Assembly: GCA_905372135.1 (NCBI GenBank)
Contig: CAJPNS010000040.1
Location: forward strand, 1 to 15,638
Direction: 5' to 3'
DNA length: 15,638 nt
DNA from: Porphyromonadaceae bacterium
GTDB lineage: Bacteria > Bacteroidota > Bacteroidia > Bacteroidales > Paludibacteraceae
Shown here: positions 7,032 to 15,000 of the stretch, in pieces
Position numbering within the stretch: position 1 is the first letter of the stretch
Layout: each line of letters begins with the position of its first letter
Program-made: the position numbers and the translations under genes
The notes under the pieces: generated by a model
The model's input: only the letters and a program-made list of their open reading frames with translations
Database searches by the model: none
Told to the model about the DNA's origin: nothing

Positions 7032-8135
7032 CTACACATTGAAACGGAAGTGCATTATATCGCCGTCTTGGACGACGTAGTCTTTGCCCTCGACCGAGAG
7101 TTTGCCTGCCTCGCGGACAGCCGCCTCCGAACCGTAGGCAATATAATCTTCGTACTTAATTACTTCGGCACGGATAAAACCTTTCTCGAAGTCGGTATGA
7201 ATCACTCCTGCACATTGAGGGGCTTTGTATCCCGCACGGAATGTCCACGCCCGCACCTCATCGGCTCCGGCTGTAAGGAATGTACGCAGGTCGAGCAGAG
7301 CATAAGCCGATTTTATGAGGCGCGACACACCCGACTCTTGCAAACCGACCTCGGCGAGGAACATCCGACGTTCGTCGTAGTCGTCGAGTTCTGCTATTTC
7401 GGCTTCGGTCTTGGCAGCCAAGACAAGTACTTCGGCATTTTCGTCACGGACAGCCTCACGCACAGCCTCTACATATTTGTTTCCCGATACGGCAGACTTC
7501 TCGTCGACATTGCAGACGTACATCACGGGTTTGTCGGTAAGCAAAAAGAGTTCGCGGGCGATACGTTGCTCGTCTTTGGTGTCGAACTGTACGGTACGAG
7601 CCGAGAGCCCCTGTTCGAGGGCTGTTTTGTATTTCAGATATACCTCGTATGCAAGGCGAGCCTGCTTGTCGCCGCCTGTCTGAGCCTGTTTCTGTACTTT
7701 GGCAATACGGCTGTCGATAGTCTCGAGGTCGCGTATCTGAAGCTCCGTGTCGATTATCTCTTTGTCTCTGACAGGGTCTACCGAGCCATCGACGTGAGTA
7801 ATATTATTATCGTCGAAACAACGAAGTACATGGATAATAGCGTCTGTCTCGCGTATATTCGACAGAAATTTGTTGCCAAGCCCTTCGCCCTTGCTTGCCC
7901 CTTTGACCAAGCCCGCTATATCGACTATCTCTACCGTCGTGGGTACGATGCGTTGCGGGTGGCAGATTTCGGCGAGTTTGTCGAGACGTTCGTCGGGCAC
8001 GGTGATGACTCCTACGTTAGGTTCGATGGTACAAAAAGCGAAGTTTGCAGCCTGTGCCTTAGCGTTCGACAGACAATTGAACAAAGTCGATTTGCCGACA
8101 TTCGGCAATCCTACGATTCCACACTGTAATGACAT
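7032..8135 (-). CDS. ychF: YchF/OLA1-family ribosome-binding ATPase
   Basis: YchF is a conserved Obg-related P-loop NTPase that binds ribosomes and prefers ATP to GTP. At 367 residues the length is normal. The P loop GLPNVGKST is at 9-17, the G3 motif DIAGL at 72-76 followed by VKGASKGEGLGNKFL, and the G4 position reads NVDE (209-212) in place of NKxD, the change known to shift specificity from GTP to ATP. A coiled-coil hairpin (about 135-175) and a C-terminal TGS domain (about 283-366, ending YVVQDGDIMHFRFNV) complete the family layout. The start is at MSLQCGIVGLPNVGK, as in homologues. It is the only gene between the repeat-bearing gap on its right and the LRR gene on its left. Confidence 0.97.
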   Translation of the reverse strand: MSLQCGIVGLPNVGKSTLFNCLSNAKAQAANFAFCTIEPNVGVITVPDERLDKLAEICHPQRIVPTTVEIVDIAGLVKGASKGEGLGNKFLSNIRETDAIIHVLRCFDDNNITHVDGSVDPVRDKEIIDTELQIRDLETIDSRIAKVQKQAQTGGDKQARLAYEVYLKYKTALEQGLSARTVQFDTKDEQRIARELFLLTDKPVMYVCNVDEKSAVSGNKYVEAVREAVRDENAEVLVLAAKTEAEIAELDDYDERRMFLAEVGLQESGVSRLIKSAYALLDLRTFLTAGADEVRAWTFRAGYKAPQCAGVIHTDFEKGFIRAEVIKYEDYIAYGSEAAVREAGKLSVEGKDYVVQDGDIMHFRFNV

Positions 8136-8160
8136 ATTTTTATATATTATATTATTAAGT

Positions 8161-8195
8161 TTATACTATACGCTACGTTTAGCGACGTAGTATGA
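8161..8195 (-). promoter_or_regulatory. Hairpin in the ychF leader
   Basis: An inner perfect hairpin, CGCTA (8171-8175), loop CGTT, TAGCG (8180-8184), sits inside an outer stem in which ATACTA (8163-8168) pairs with TAGTAT (8188-8193). The outer stem is extended by a wobble and an A-T pair at 8161-8162 with 8194-8195; a small internal loop separates the two stems. It ends about 26 nt upstream of the ychF start codon. No T run follows on the minus strand, so it is not a standard terminator. It could influence ychF translation or transcript stability, but no known riboswitch or leader family is recognised. Confidence 0.45.
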
Positions 8196-8261
8196 TTCCA
8201 CATCGCGAAGTTTCGAGTAAAAAGATATATGTTTTTCGGTTTACACAATCGTATCCGAATA

Positions 8262-8269
8262 CAAATATA
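8262..8269 (-). promoter_or_regulatory. Possible -7 element for ychF
   Basis: CAAATATA on the plus strand is TATATTTG on the minus strand, a match to TAnnTTTG. No TTG is present 19-21 bp upstream, so only half of the consensus is met. If it is used, the ychF leader would be about 120 nt and would include the hairpin at 8161-8195. Confidence 0.35.
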
Positions 8270-8428
8270 GATATACTGAGAGGTAATATTATATATTTGA
8301 TAGAAAAAGCAGTCGTCTGTACTATATTTTTTAGTAGTTGTACGATATTTGAGATACGATAGTTATACATTTTCGATTCGAGAAGTGTTTTTTGCACACT
8401 AAAAGATATAAAACAATATTGAAAGCAT

Positions 8429-8638
8429 AGTAAATAACCTTACTCGATAATAAAGCAACCTTGCTTTGGAGTAAAGCAACCTTACTCTGGAGTAAAGCAA
8501 TCTTACTTTGGAGTAAAGCAACCTTGCTCGAGAGTAAAGCAACCTTGCTCGAGAGCAAAGTAACCTTGCTTTGGAGCAAAGTGACCTTACTTGAGAGGAA
8601 AGCGACCTCACCGAGCGACAAATCGACATCATTTGAAC
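8429..8638. repeat. 21-bp tandem repeat array (about 8 good units, degenerate ends)
   Basis: Seven well-matched 21-bp units start at 8450, 8471, 8492, 8513, 8534, 8555 and 8576. A decayed unit follows at 8597, a weak one at 8618, and a copy one base short precedes at about 8430. Each unit is a left arm RTAAAGCAA (R and the T vary), a CC or TC centre, and a right arm TTRCT plus YKRGA. Units at 8513 and 8534 are identical. Arms are complementary within a unit and also to the next unit. Because 21 is a multiple of 3, the array is open in several frames with seven-residue repeats. On the minus strand, 8331-8621 (TTG start) gives VALLQSK-like heptads with a/d hydrophobic spacing, and 8399-8695 (ATG start, AAAAAAGG 13 nt upstream) gives RLLYSKA-like heptads. 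On the plus strand 8461-8730 (TTG start) gives LLWSKAT. I cannot decide whether any is translated. There are no unique spacers, so it is not CRISPR. Confidence 0.85.
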
Positions 8639-8731
8639 GTACGGAAGGTACGAAAATTCACGTGGAGTACTTTTTTGTAGATAAAACTCGTACATTACAA
8701 CTATTATCGCCTTTTTTATACGTACGGTAGA

Positions 8732-9901
8732 CTATTTTGGAGCTCTAAGATATAAAAATATACCGATGGCAGTGAATATAATATTCGGCATCCAGATTGC
8801 GAGCAGCGAGGGCATAGAGCCATTGATGGCAAAGGTAGACGAAATAGTCGAAAACAACACATATATAGCACTCAGGGCAATACCTACTCCGAGGTGTAAC
8901 CCCGTACCGCCACGCACTTTACGCGATGCGAGCGACACACCGATGAGAGTAAGTATAAGCGCTGCAAACGGCATTGCGAAGCGATTGTTGTACTCGTTTT
9001 CGAACATTTGCGAGCCGGGTATTCCTCGTTCTTTCTGTCGGCGGAGGTAACCGTAGAGTTTGGTATTGGTCATCTGCGGAGCATCTTCTCCGCTGACAAA
9101 GAAATCCTGTGGATTCATCTTTATTACCGTGTCAAGGCTCTGCCCCATTGTCATTATCTCACGCATTCCTTTGAAGTCGCGTTTCACGTAATCGACCAAA
9201 TGCCAGTGATACAAAGAGTCCATCTGTGCGTTGCGAGCCGTAAGCCTCGAGACGAGCTTTTTATCCTCGAATCGCTCGAGCGAGAAGTTGTATCCTTGAT
9301 TGATAGTCTCTTCGTATCGTTCGAAATATATTATAACACCCGGCTCAAGCTCCATTTGTACGTTGTACACAAGCTCGGAGCGAAATTTCTTGTAATATTT
9401 GTCCTCGAAATCGAGCCGCGTCTTATTTGACGCCGGTATGATATACCCTCCCAAAATGAACGACATAAGCCCTATAATGGTCGCCGATATAAAATATGGC
9501 ACCATCAGGCGTCGGAAGCTCATTCCTGTCGACAATATGGCTATTATCTCCGTGTTGTATGCCATCTTGGAGGTAAAAAATATTACCGATATGAAGGCAA
9601 ATAGAGGAGTGAGCAGGTTGGTAAAAAACGGGATAAAGTTGAAGTAGTAATCGACTATGATAGCACGCATCGGGGCGTTGTTTTCGGAGAAATCGTCGAC
9701 CTTCTCGGCATAGTCGAACACTACGCTTACCGATATTATCAGCACGATAGACACGAAAAACGTACTCAGATATTTTTTAATAATGTATCTATCGAGAATC
9801 GAGAAGTATTTTGCGCTTTTGATACTGCTCGCCGCTCCCACTACGAGCGATTTCGTTTTAGCCGATATGGTGGTGTATGTATTTTTGAGTCTATCGTTCA
9901 T
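8732..9901 (-). CDS. lptG: LptF/LptG (YjgP/YjgQ) family LPS-export permease
   Basis: This inner-membrane permease works with a second LptF/G subunit and the LptB ATPase to pull lipopolysaccharide from the membrane into the periplasmic LptC-A bridge. Six membrane segments fall at about 45-64, 89-110, 133-155, 308-326, 335-357 and 366-386. Between the third and fourth is a periplasmic domain of about 150 residues, the usual beta-jellyroll, with FERYEETINQGYNFSLERF and SRLTARNAQMDSLYHWHL. Family-typical features include ILDRYIIKKYL before the first segment, AILSTGMSFRRLMVPY after the second and NRFAMPFAALILTLIGVSLASRK. The gene begins 22 bp after tgt, an arrangement I know from other Bacteroidales. 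About 34 residues precede ILDRYIIKKYL, longer than the usual few; no other ATG lies in that extension. LptF is the alternative name; the sequence alone does not separate the two paralogues with certainty. Confidence 0.9.
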   Translation of the reverse strand: MNDRLKNTYTTISAKTKSLVVGAASSIKSAKYFSILDRYIIKKYLSTFFVSIVLIISVSVVFDYAEKVDDFSENNAPMRAIIVDYYFNFIPFFTNLLTPLFAFISVIFFTSKMAYNTEIIAILSTGMSFRRLMVPYFISATIIGLMSFILGGYIIPASNKTRLDFEDKYYKKFRSELVYNVQMELEPGVIIYFERYEETINQGYNFSLERFEDKKLVSRLTARNAQMDSLYHWHLVDYVKRDFKGMREIMTMGQSLDTVIKMNPQDFFVSGEDAPQMTNTKLYGYLRRQKERGIPGSQMFENEYNNRFAMPFAALILTLIGVSLASRKVRGGTGLHLGVGIALSAIYVLFSTISSTFAINGSMPSLLAIWMPNIIFTAIGIFLYLRAPK

Positions 9902-9923
9902 ACTTGGTATATATATTATTTAT

Positions 9924-11054
9924 TTACAGCCTACGCATAGTTTTTACTGCCATCTCCTTGTACCAGTCACCAAAAGTACCGTCGACAATTCGTTGCCTTG
10001 CCTGATGCACCAACCGCAAGTAGAAAGCAAGGTTATGTATCGAAGCTATCTGCATAGCCAATAGCTCACCCGCAACAAACAGATGACGGAGATAAGACTT
10101 CGTGTATTGCTCGTCGACAAAACAACCCGTTCCTTCCTGTATCGGCGAAAAGTCTGTAGCCCACTTCCGATTCTTGAAGTTGATGATACCCTCTTCGGTA
10201 AATATCATTCCGTTGCGACCGTTGCGCGTCGGCATAACGCAATCGAACATATCCACGCCGCGTGCTATATTTTCGAGGATATTGGCAGGAGTGCCCACTC
10301 CCATCAGGTAACGCGGACGGTCTTCGGGCAGAATGCCGTTTACGAGCTCTACCATCTCGTACATCTTCTCTGTGGGTTCACCTACGGCAAGCCCTCCGAT
10401 AGCATATCCTTCGGCGTCGAAGCCTCGCACAAACTCGACAGACTGTCGGCGGAGGTCTTCGTAAACACAGCCTTGTACAATGGGGAAAAATGTCTGCGAA
10501 TAACCGTATTTCGGCTCGGTCTCTAAAAAATGTCCGTAGCCGCGTGCCAGCCAGCGATGTGTTCTCTCCATCGAGAGGCGGGCATAGTCGTAGTCGGCAT
10601 TACCGGGAGTACATTCGTCGAAAGCCATCACGATATCGGCTCCGATAGTTCGTTGAATATCGACGACATTCTCGGGTGTAAAGAGATGACGCGAGCCGTC
10701 GATATGGCTCTGGAAAGTAACGCCCTCTTCTTTGATTTTACGTGTACCTGCAAGCGAAAATACCTGATAGCCACCACTGTCGGTAAGTATTGGTCTATCC
10801 CAGCCGTTGAAGCGGTGAAGACCGCCCGCCTGCTCTATTATCTCCAGTCCGGGACGCATAAAGAGATGATACGTATTGCCCAATATTATCTGAGCATCTA
10901 TATCTCTACGCAGCTCCTGCATATGAACCGCTTTGACAGAGCCCACCGTGCCTACGGGCATAAAAATCGGAGTCTGTATCTCTCCGTGCTCGGTCGTTAT
11001 CCGCCCTGCTCTGGCCTGTGTCTGTGTATCTTTGTATTCTAAATCGAATGTCAT
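9924..11054 (-). CDS. tgt: tRNA-guanine transglycosylase
   Basis: Tgt exchanges guanine-34 for preQ1 in tRNAs with GUN anticodons, the step before QueA. The TIM-barrel hallmarks are complete: MPVGTVGSVKAV (32-43), ILGNTYHL (57-64), LTDSGGYQVFSL (90-101) with the general acid/base Asp92, AFDECTP (144-150), PIVQG (191-195), AIGGLAVGEP (218-227), LMGVGTPANIL (250-260) and MFDCVMPTRNGRNG (269-282) with nucleophile Asp271. Length 376 is normal. The zinc site is altered: where the bacterial CxCxxC..H motif is expected the sequence is EGTGCFVDEQY (307-317). Only Cys311 and His340 (ASIHNL) are kept; Thr309 and Asp314 replace the other two cysteines. I believe zinc-cysteine loss occurs elsewhere in Bacteroidota Tgt, but could not check. 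The gene heads a unit with lptG. Confidence 0.96.
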   Translation of the reverse strand: MTFDLEYKDTQTQARAGRITTEHGEIQTPIFMPVGTVGSVKAVHMQELRRDIDAQIILGNTYHLFMRPGLEIIEQAGGLHRFNGWDRPILTDSGGYQVFSLAGTRKIKEEGVTFQSHIDGSRHLFTPENVVDIQRTIGADIVMAFDECTPGNADYDYARLSMERTHRWLARGYGHFLETEPKYGYSQTFFPIVQGCVYEDLRRQSVEFVRGFDAEGYAIGGLAVGEPTEKMYEMVELVNGILPEDRPRYLMGVGTPANILENIARGVDMFDCVMPTRNGRNGMIFTEEGIINFKNRKWATDFSPIQEGTGCFVDEQYTKSYLRHLFVAGELLAMQIASIHNLAFYLRLVHQARQRIVDGTFGDWYKEMAVKTMRRL

Positions 11055-11093
11055 CTATATTATGTATAAATATTGTATGGTAAAAACGAAATG

Positions 11094-11126
11094 CAAAAAT
11101 ACTCCTTTTCGGGTAGATATTATCAA
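11094..11126 (-). promoter_or_regulatory. Possible tgt-lptG promoter
   Basis: On the minus strand, TTG (complement of CAA at 11124-11126) and TATTTTTG (complement of CAAAAATA at 11094-11101) are 22 bp apart, one more than the usual 19-21. The -7 octamer fits TAnnTTTG. It would give a leader of about 35 nt before the tgt ATG. Confidence 0.4.
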
Positions 11127-11209
11127 TATATGCAAAAAGTCTATTCGGCAACGGTGGTAAACGTGCAATACTTTTCTTGCAAAAATCGAATAGCTCCTAC
11201 GCATATCGA

Positions 11210-11227
11210 TATTTTTGGTTATTTTTG
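11210..11227 (+). promoter_or_regulatory. Tandem -7-like elements upstream of gldF
   Basis: TATTTTTG occurs twice, at 11210-11217 and 11220-11227, each matching TAnnTTTG. Neither has a TTG at 19-21 bp upstream; the nearest, at 11177-11179, is too far from both. A promoter here is plausible from position, 70-85 bp before the gldF ATG, but only half supported. Confidence 0.3.
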
Positions 11228-11295
11228 CAATGGCAATAATCGCACCGCCTTACAACAGCGAATGCATTAATTTTTGAACAAATAGATAGATTCTT

Positions 11296-12036
11296 ATGAA
11301 ACAAATACTGACGATAGCCAAAAAAGAATTCCGTAGTTTTTTCGGTTCCATACTCGGATATATCGTACTCGCCATTTTTTTGCTCGGGGGGGCACTTTTT
11401 TTGTGGATTTTTCCCAATCAATACAACATTATCGATAGCGGATACGCTGCATTAGACGGGCTTTTTGCCATTACGCCATATCTGTTTCTGTTTCTGTGTC
11501 CGGCGATAACGATGCGTAGTTTTGCCGAGGAGCGTCAGCAGGGCACGCTCGAACTGCTTCTGGCACGTCCTGTCTCGAAACGCCGTATAGTAACGGGCAA
11601 GTCGCTCGGCAGCTGGGCGATAGTGATTGTGGCACTGCTCTTTGTGCTGGTGTGGTATGTGTCGGTGTCGATGTTGGCAAGCCCGAAAGGCAATGTCGAT
11701 AGCGGTGCGTTTTGGGGCTCTATGCTCGGGCTGCTGTTCCTGTCGGCTATCTATATAGCGATAGGTATTTTCTCGTCGTCGATAACGGGCAATCAGATCT
11801 TTGCGTTTGTCCTCGGCGCCACGATGTCGTTCGTTATGTTCAAAGGCTTCGACTTCGTCGGTCTGCTCTTTGTCAAAGGCAATGTAACCGACCTTATCTC
11901 AGCACTCGGTATCAACTACCACTACAAGTCGATATCACGCGGAGTCGTCGATAGCCGCGATGTGGTCTATTTCTTGGTAGCAACGTTCGTATTTATCTAC
12001 GCCACCATAGTGGTACTGAATAGAAGGGGGAGGTAA
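11296..12036 (+). CDS. gldF: GldF-like ABC-2 type permease
   Basis: This integral membrane permease of the ABC-2 family most resembles GldF, the permease associated with gliding motility in Bacteroidota. It has 246 residues with six predicted membrane segments at about 15-37, 58-76, 104-127, 138-160, 167-190 and 222-241. The conserved cytoplasmic coupling segment MRSFAEERQQGTLELLLARPVS lies between the second and third (73-94); it is the usual ABC-2 signature that contacts the ATPase. No ATPase (GldA) and no GldG is in this window; in gliders gldG normally follows gldF directly, but here a helicase gene follows after 30 bp. Whether it serves motility, export or something else cannot be told. 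The first membrane segment is encoded by three 7-nt homopolymer runs within 28 nt (11375-11402). An unspecific ABC-2 exporter subunit is the alternative call. Confidence 0.8.
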   Translation: MKQILTIAKKEFRSFFGSILGYIVLAIFLLGGALFLWIFPNQYNIIDSGYAALDGLFAITPYLFLFLCPAITMRSFAEERQQGTLELLLARPVSKRRIVTGKSLGSWAIVIVALLFVLVWYVSVSMLASPKGNVDSGAFWGSMLGLLFLSAIYIAIGIFSSSITGNQIFAFVLGATMSFVMFKGFDFVGLLFVKGNVTDLISALGINYHYKSISRGVVDSRDVVYFLVATFVFIYATIVVLNRRGR

Positions 12037-12066
12037 GCTAAACCTACCTAAACCCAATACACAACT

Positions 12067-15000
12067 ATGCTCATACTGAAAGCATCGGCGGGGAGTGGCA
12101 AGACGTACAATCTGGCTATGCAGTTTATTCTGAGGCTGGTCGTCGAGGGCGACGAGGCTTTTCGGCATATCCTTGCCGTTACGTTCACCAAAGATGCTAC
12201 CGCCGAGATGAAGCTTCGGATACTGGCCGACCTCTACTCTATCGCCAACGGAAATAACCAACCGCTCATAGACAACATAAAGCGGGAATTGCCTGGCAGA
12301 CGCTCCATCACCGACGAACAGATAAAGGCGGTGGCAGGCAGGGCACTGTTAAAGATACTGCACGACTACGGCAATTTCAACGTAGGCACCATCGACAGCT
12401 TCTTCCAGCGGGTACTCCGCAATCTCGCCCGCGAACTCGGCAAAGGCTCTCGGTTCAATATCGACTTGAACGACATCAAAGCCGTAGCAGAGGCGGTCAG
12501 GGAAGTAATAGCACAGGCACATAACGACACCGTTCTGCTCGATTGGCTCGAGAGTTTCGTAAACGATAAAATATCCGAAGAGAAGACGTGGAACGTCGAA
12601 AGAGAACTCAGGATTTTCGGACTCAATATCTTCAACGAAGTTTATCAGACACAGCAACACAACATCATACGCCTTCTAGAGGAGAATCCCGATATCTTCA
12701 AAGACAAAATCGCGGAATACAAAAAAATAATAAACCATTTCGAGAGCTATTTGAAGAGGAAAGCCGACGAATTTTTCGCACTGTCTGCCGAATACGGTAT
12801 CGTAGCAGAAACATTCAACCGTAAAACCGTATTCAACCACTTCAAGAAGTTTGCCGATAAGGACTTCGATTTCGAGGCGGGTAAGATGGTTCTCGATGCG
12901 TTGGAAGACTATGGCTGCTTAGTAACCAAGTCGAACCCCGAGCGAAACACCCTACTGCCCGTGATGGAGAGGGTTTTTCACCCGCTGCTGAAAGAGACCG
13001 AAGAGTTCAGAGAACGGTATATGGCAAGGTATCTGGCAGCAAAACTGTGTTTGAAGAATATTTTTAATCTGGGACTTTTGAGCTACATATCGAAAGAGAT
13101 AGACCGACAGAGCCGCGAAAACAACCGTTTTATGCTCAAAGATACGGCTATGGTGCTCAATGCGATGATCAACCCCGAACACGATTTTTCGTTCGTATAC
13201 GAAAAGATAGGTGCCGACGTCCGCAATGTGATGATAGACGAATTTCAGGACACGTCGTGGTTGCAGTGGCAAAACTTCAAGGCTCTGCTTGCCGACATCA
13301 CAGCGTCGGGACGATTTTCGTTGCTGGTAGGCGACGTCAAGCAGAGCATCTACCGATGGCGCAACGGCGACTGGCGGATACTGAATAATATCGAAGACGA
13401 GATTCGCCACGCCGAGACAAGGGTATTGGATACCAACTGGCGTAGTGCCCGCAACATCGTCGAGTTCAACAACGACGTTTTCGGCAAGATGGCTCAGATG
13501 CTACCCGAAAAGTTCCAAAGCACGTATGGCAGTCTGCCTTACAATCCTTTCGAGAAGGCATACGGCGATGTGCGACAGAAGGCTGCAAAGACCGCAGACG
13601 AAGGCTTCGTATCGGTAGGGATATACGACCGTGACGACGAGGCTCTTGATATGCTCGGCAAAACACTCGACACGCTTGCCCGCAAAGGATACCCCGCCGA
13701 AAAGATATGCGTGCTCTGTCGTACCAACAAAGAGGTTCGGCAGGTTGCCGATTTTCTGGCAAAAAGCGAACCTGAGGACAAAACATACAAGAATGTCGTA
13801 TCCGACGAAGCCTTCTTGCTCTCGTCGTCGCCCGCCGTACAGCTCATAGTAGCCGTTATGCAAGTAATCGATAATCCGCAAGATAAGGTAGCTGCATACG
13901 AAGTCGGTTTCATCGGTAAGACGCTGGGGCTACCCTCTGTCGATTGGAGAGCCGAACTCTCCGACTACGGGCTGAAATCTCTGTACGAGACCGCTATGAC
14001 GATAATAAGCCTCTCGGGCATACGCCGTATAGAGGGACAAGCCGGATACCTATACGCGTTTATGGATTATCTGATGAGCTATCAACAAGACAATAGCGCC
14101 GACATATCCGACTTCGTAAGATACTGGAACGACGAACTGAGCCGAAAAACCGTCGGTAGCAGCTCAATAAAAGGCATAAGGGTGATGACGATACACAAAT
14201 CTAAGGGGCTCGAGTTCGACACGGTGATAATACCTTTTCTGGAAGAAGATATGCACCGAACCAACACCCCTTCCATCGTCTGGTGCGGAGCGAAGGATAA
14301 GCCGTTCGACCTGCCTGTATTCCCCATAGAGTACGACAAACGTATGGAGCGGTCTGTGTTCAGAAACGATTTTATAGACGAAACCATTATGTTGCTGATG
14401 GACAGCCTCAATGTCTTTTATGTAGCCTGTACTCGTGCGGTGAATAATCTGTTTATCTTCGCCAAAAGAGTCTCGCTCGAGACGAAAAAAATACGTATCG
14501 AACAGTTGTTACAAGAAGCTGTCGCTCTCGATGACGACACTTTCACCTCGGGCAATCTGTCGGATTATAACGCATTGGCAGGCAGCAGCAGTGTATCCGA
14601 CGACAATCCGTTCAAGAACCCCTATTCGGAGACGGTACGGGCGGGTTTCGATATCCAAAACGGCACATTGGACAATACGCTCTTCATACAGTCCAACTCG
14701 TCGCGTGAGTTTATACTCGGACAAGACGGCGAGACGAGCCCTTTCGTCTTGGAGGGGAACATAATGCACAGCATATTCTCGGATATCGACACAGCCGACG
14801 ATGTGGATAGTGCAGTTCGTAATCTGGTATACAAGGGGATAATAACCGACAGCGACAGTCGGTATTACGTGTCGGCAGTGTCCGAGGCTATTGCCAATCC
14901 GTTGGTTGCCGAGTGGTATTCGGGGCAGTACAAGACGCTCAACGAACAGACAATAATCTCCAAAACAGCCGACAACCGACCCGCTGCCAGCCGTCCCGAC

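Larger units (their letters stand above)
8136..8731. other. 596-bp gap between lptG and ychF holding leader structure and repeats
   Basis: Both flanking genes are on the minus strand, so this is the 3' side of lptG and the 5' side of ychF. It holds a leader hairpin at 8161-8195, a possible ychF -7 element at 8262-8269, a 21-bp tandem array at 8429-8638 and, next to lptG, a short segment with an 11-nt near-repeat (8637-8647 and 8720-8730, one mismatch). No clear terminator follows lptG. Between about 8270 and 8428 I see only AT-rich sequence. Confidence 0.7.
11055..11295. other. Divergent tgt/gldF promoter region
   Basis: This 241-bp AT-rich gap between two divergent genes contains -7-like elements in both directions. 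A 10-bp perfect inverted repeat, TTGCAAAAAT (11177-11186) and ATTTTTGCAA (11221-11230), surrounds the palindrome ATATCGATAT (11203-11212). No RNA gene or coding frame is apparent. Confidence 0.6.

Noticed and set aside
7050..8129. A 359-codon open frame on the plus strand, antisense to almost all of ychF
   Set aside because: It is a mirror of ychF codon use: third positions of ychF avoid bases that would create antisense stops. It has no promoter, no recognisable domain and lies wholly inside a conserved gene.
8429..8638. CRISPR array
   Set aside because: Units are contiguous 21-mers with no unique spacers, and no cas genes are present.
8637..8730. Near-identical 11-mers ACGTACGGAAG and ACGTACGGTAG flanking about 70 bp, as possible target-site duplications or attachment sites
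   Set aside because: They are short and self-complementary, the enclosed segment has no mobile-element content, and the spacing suggests chance or a minor palindromic motif.
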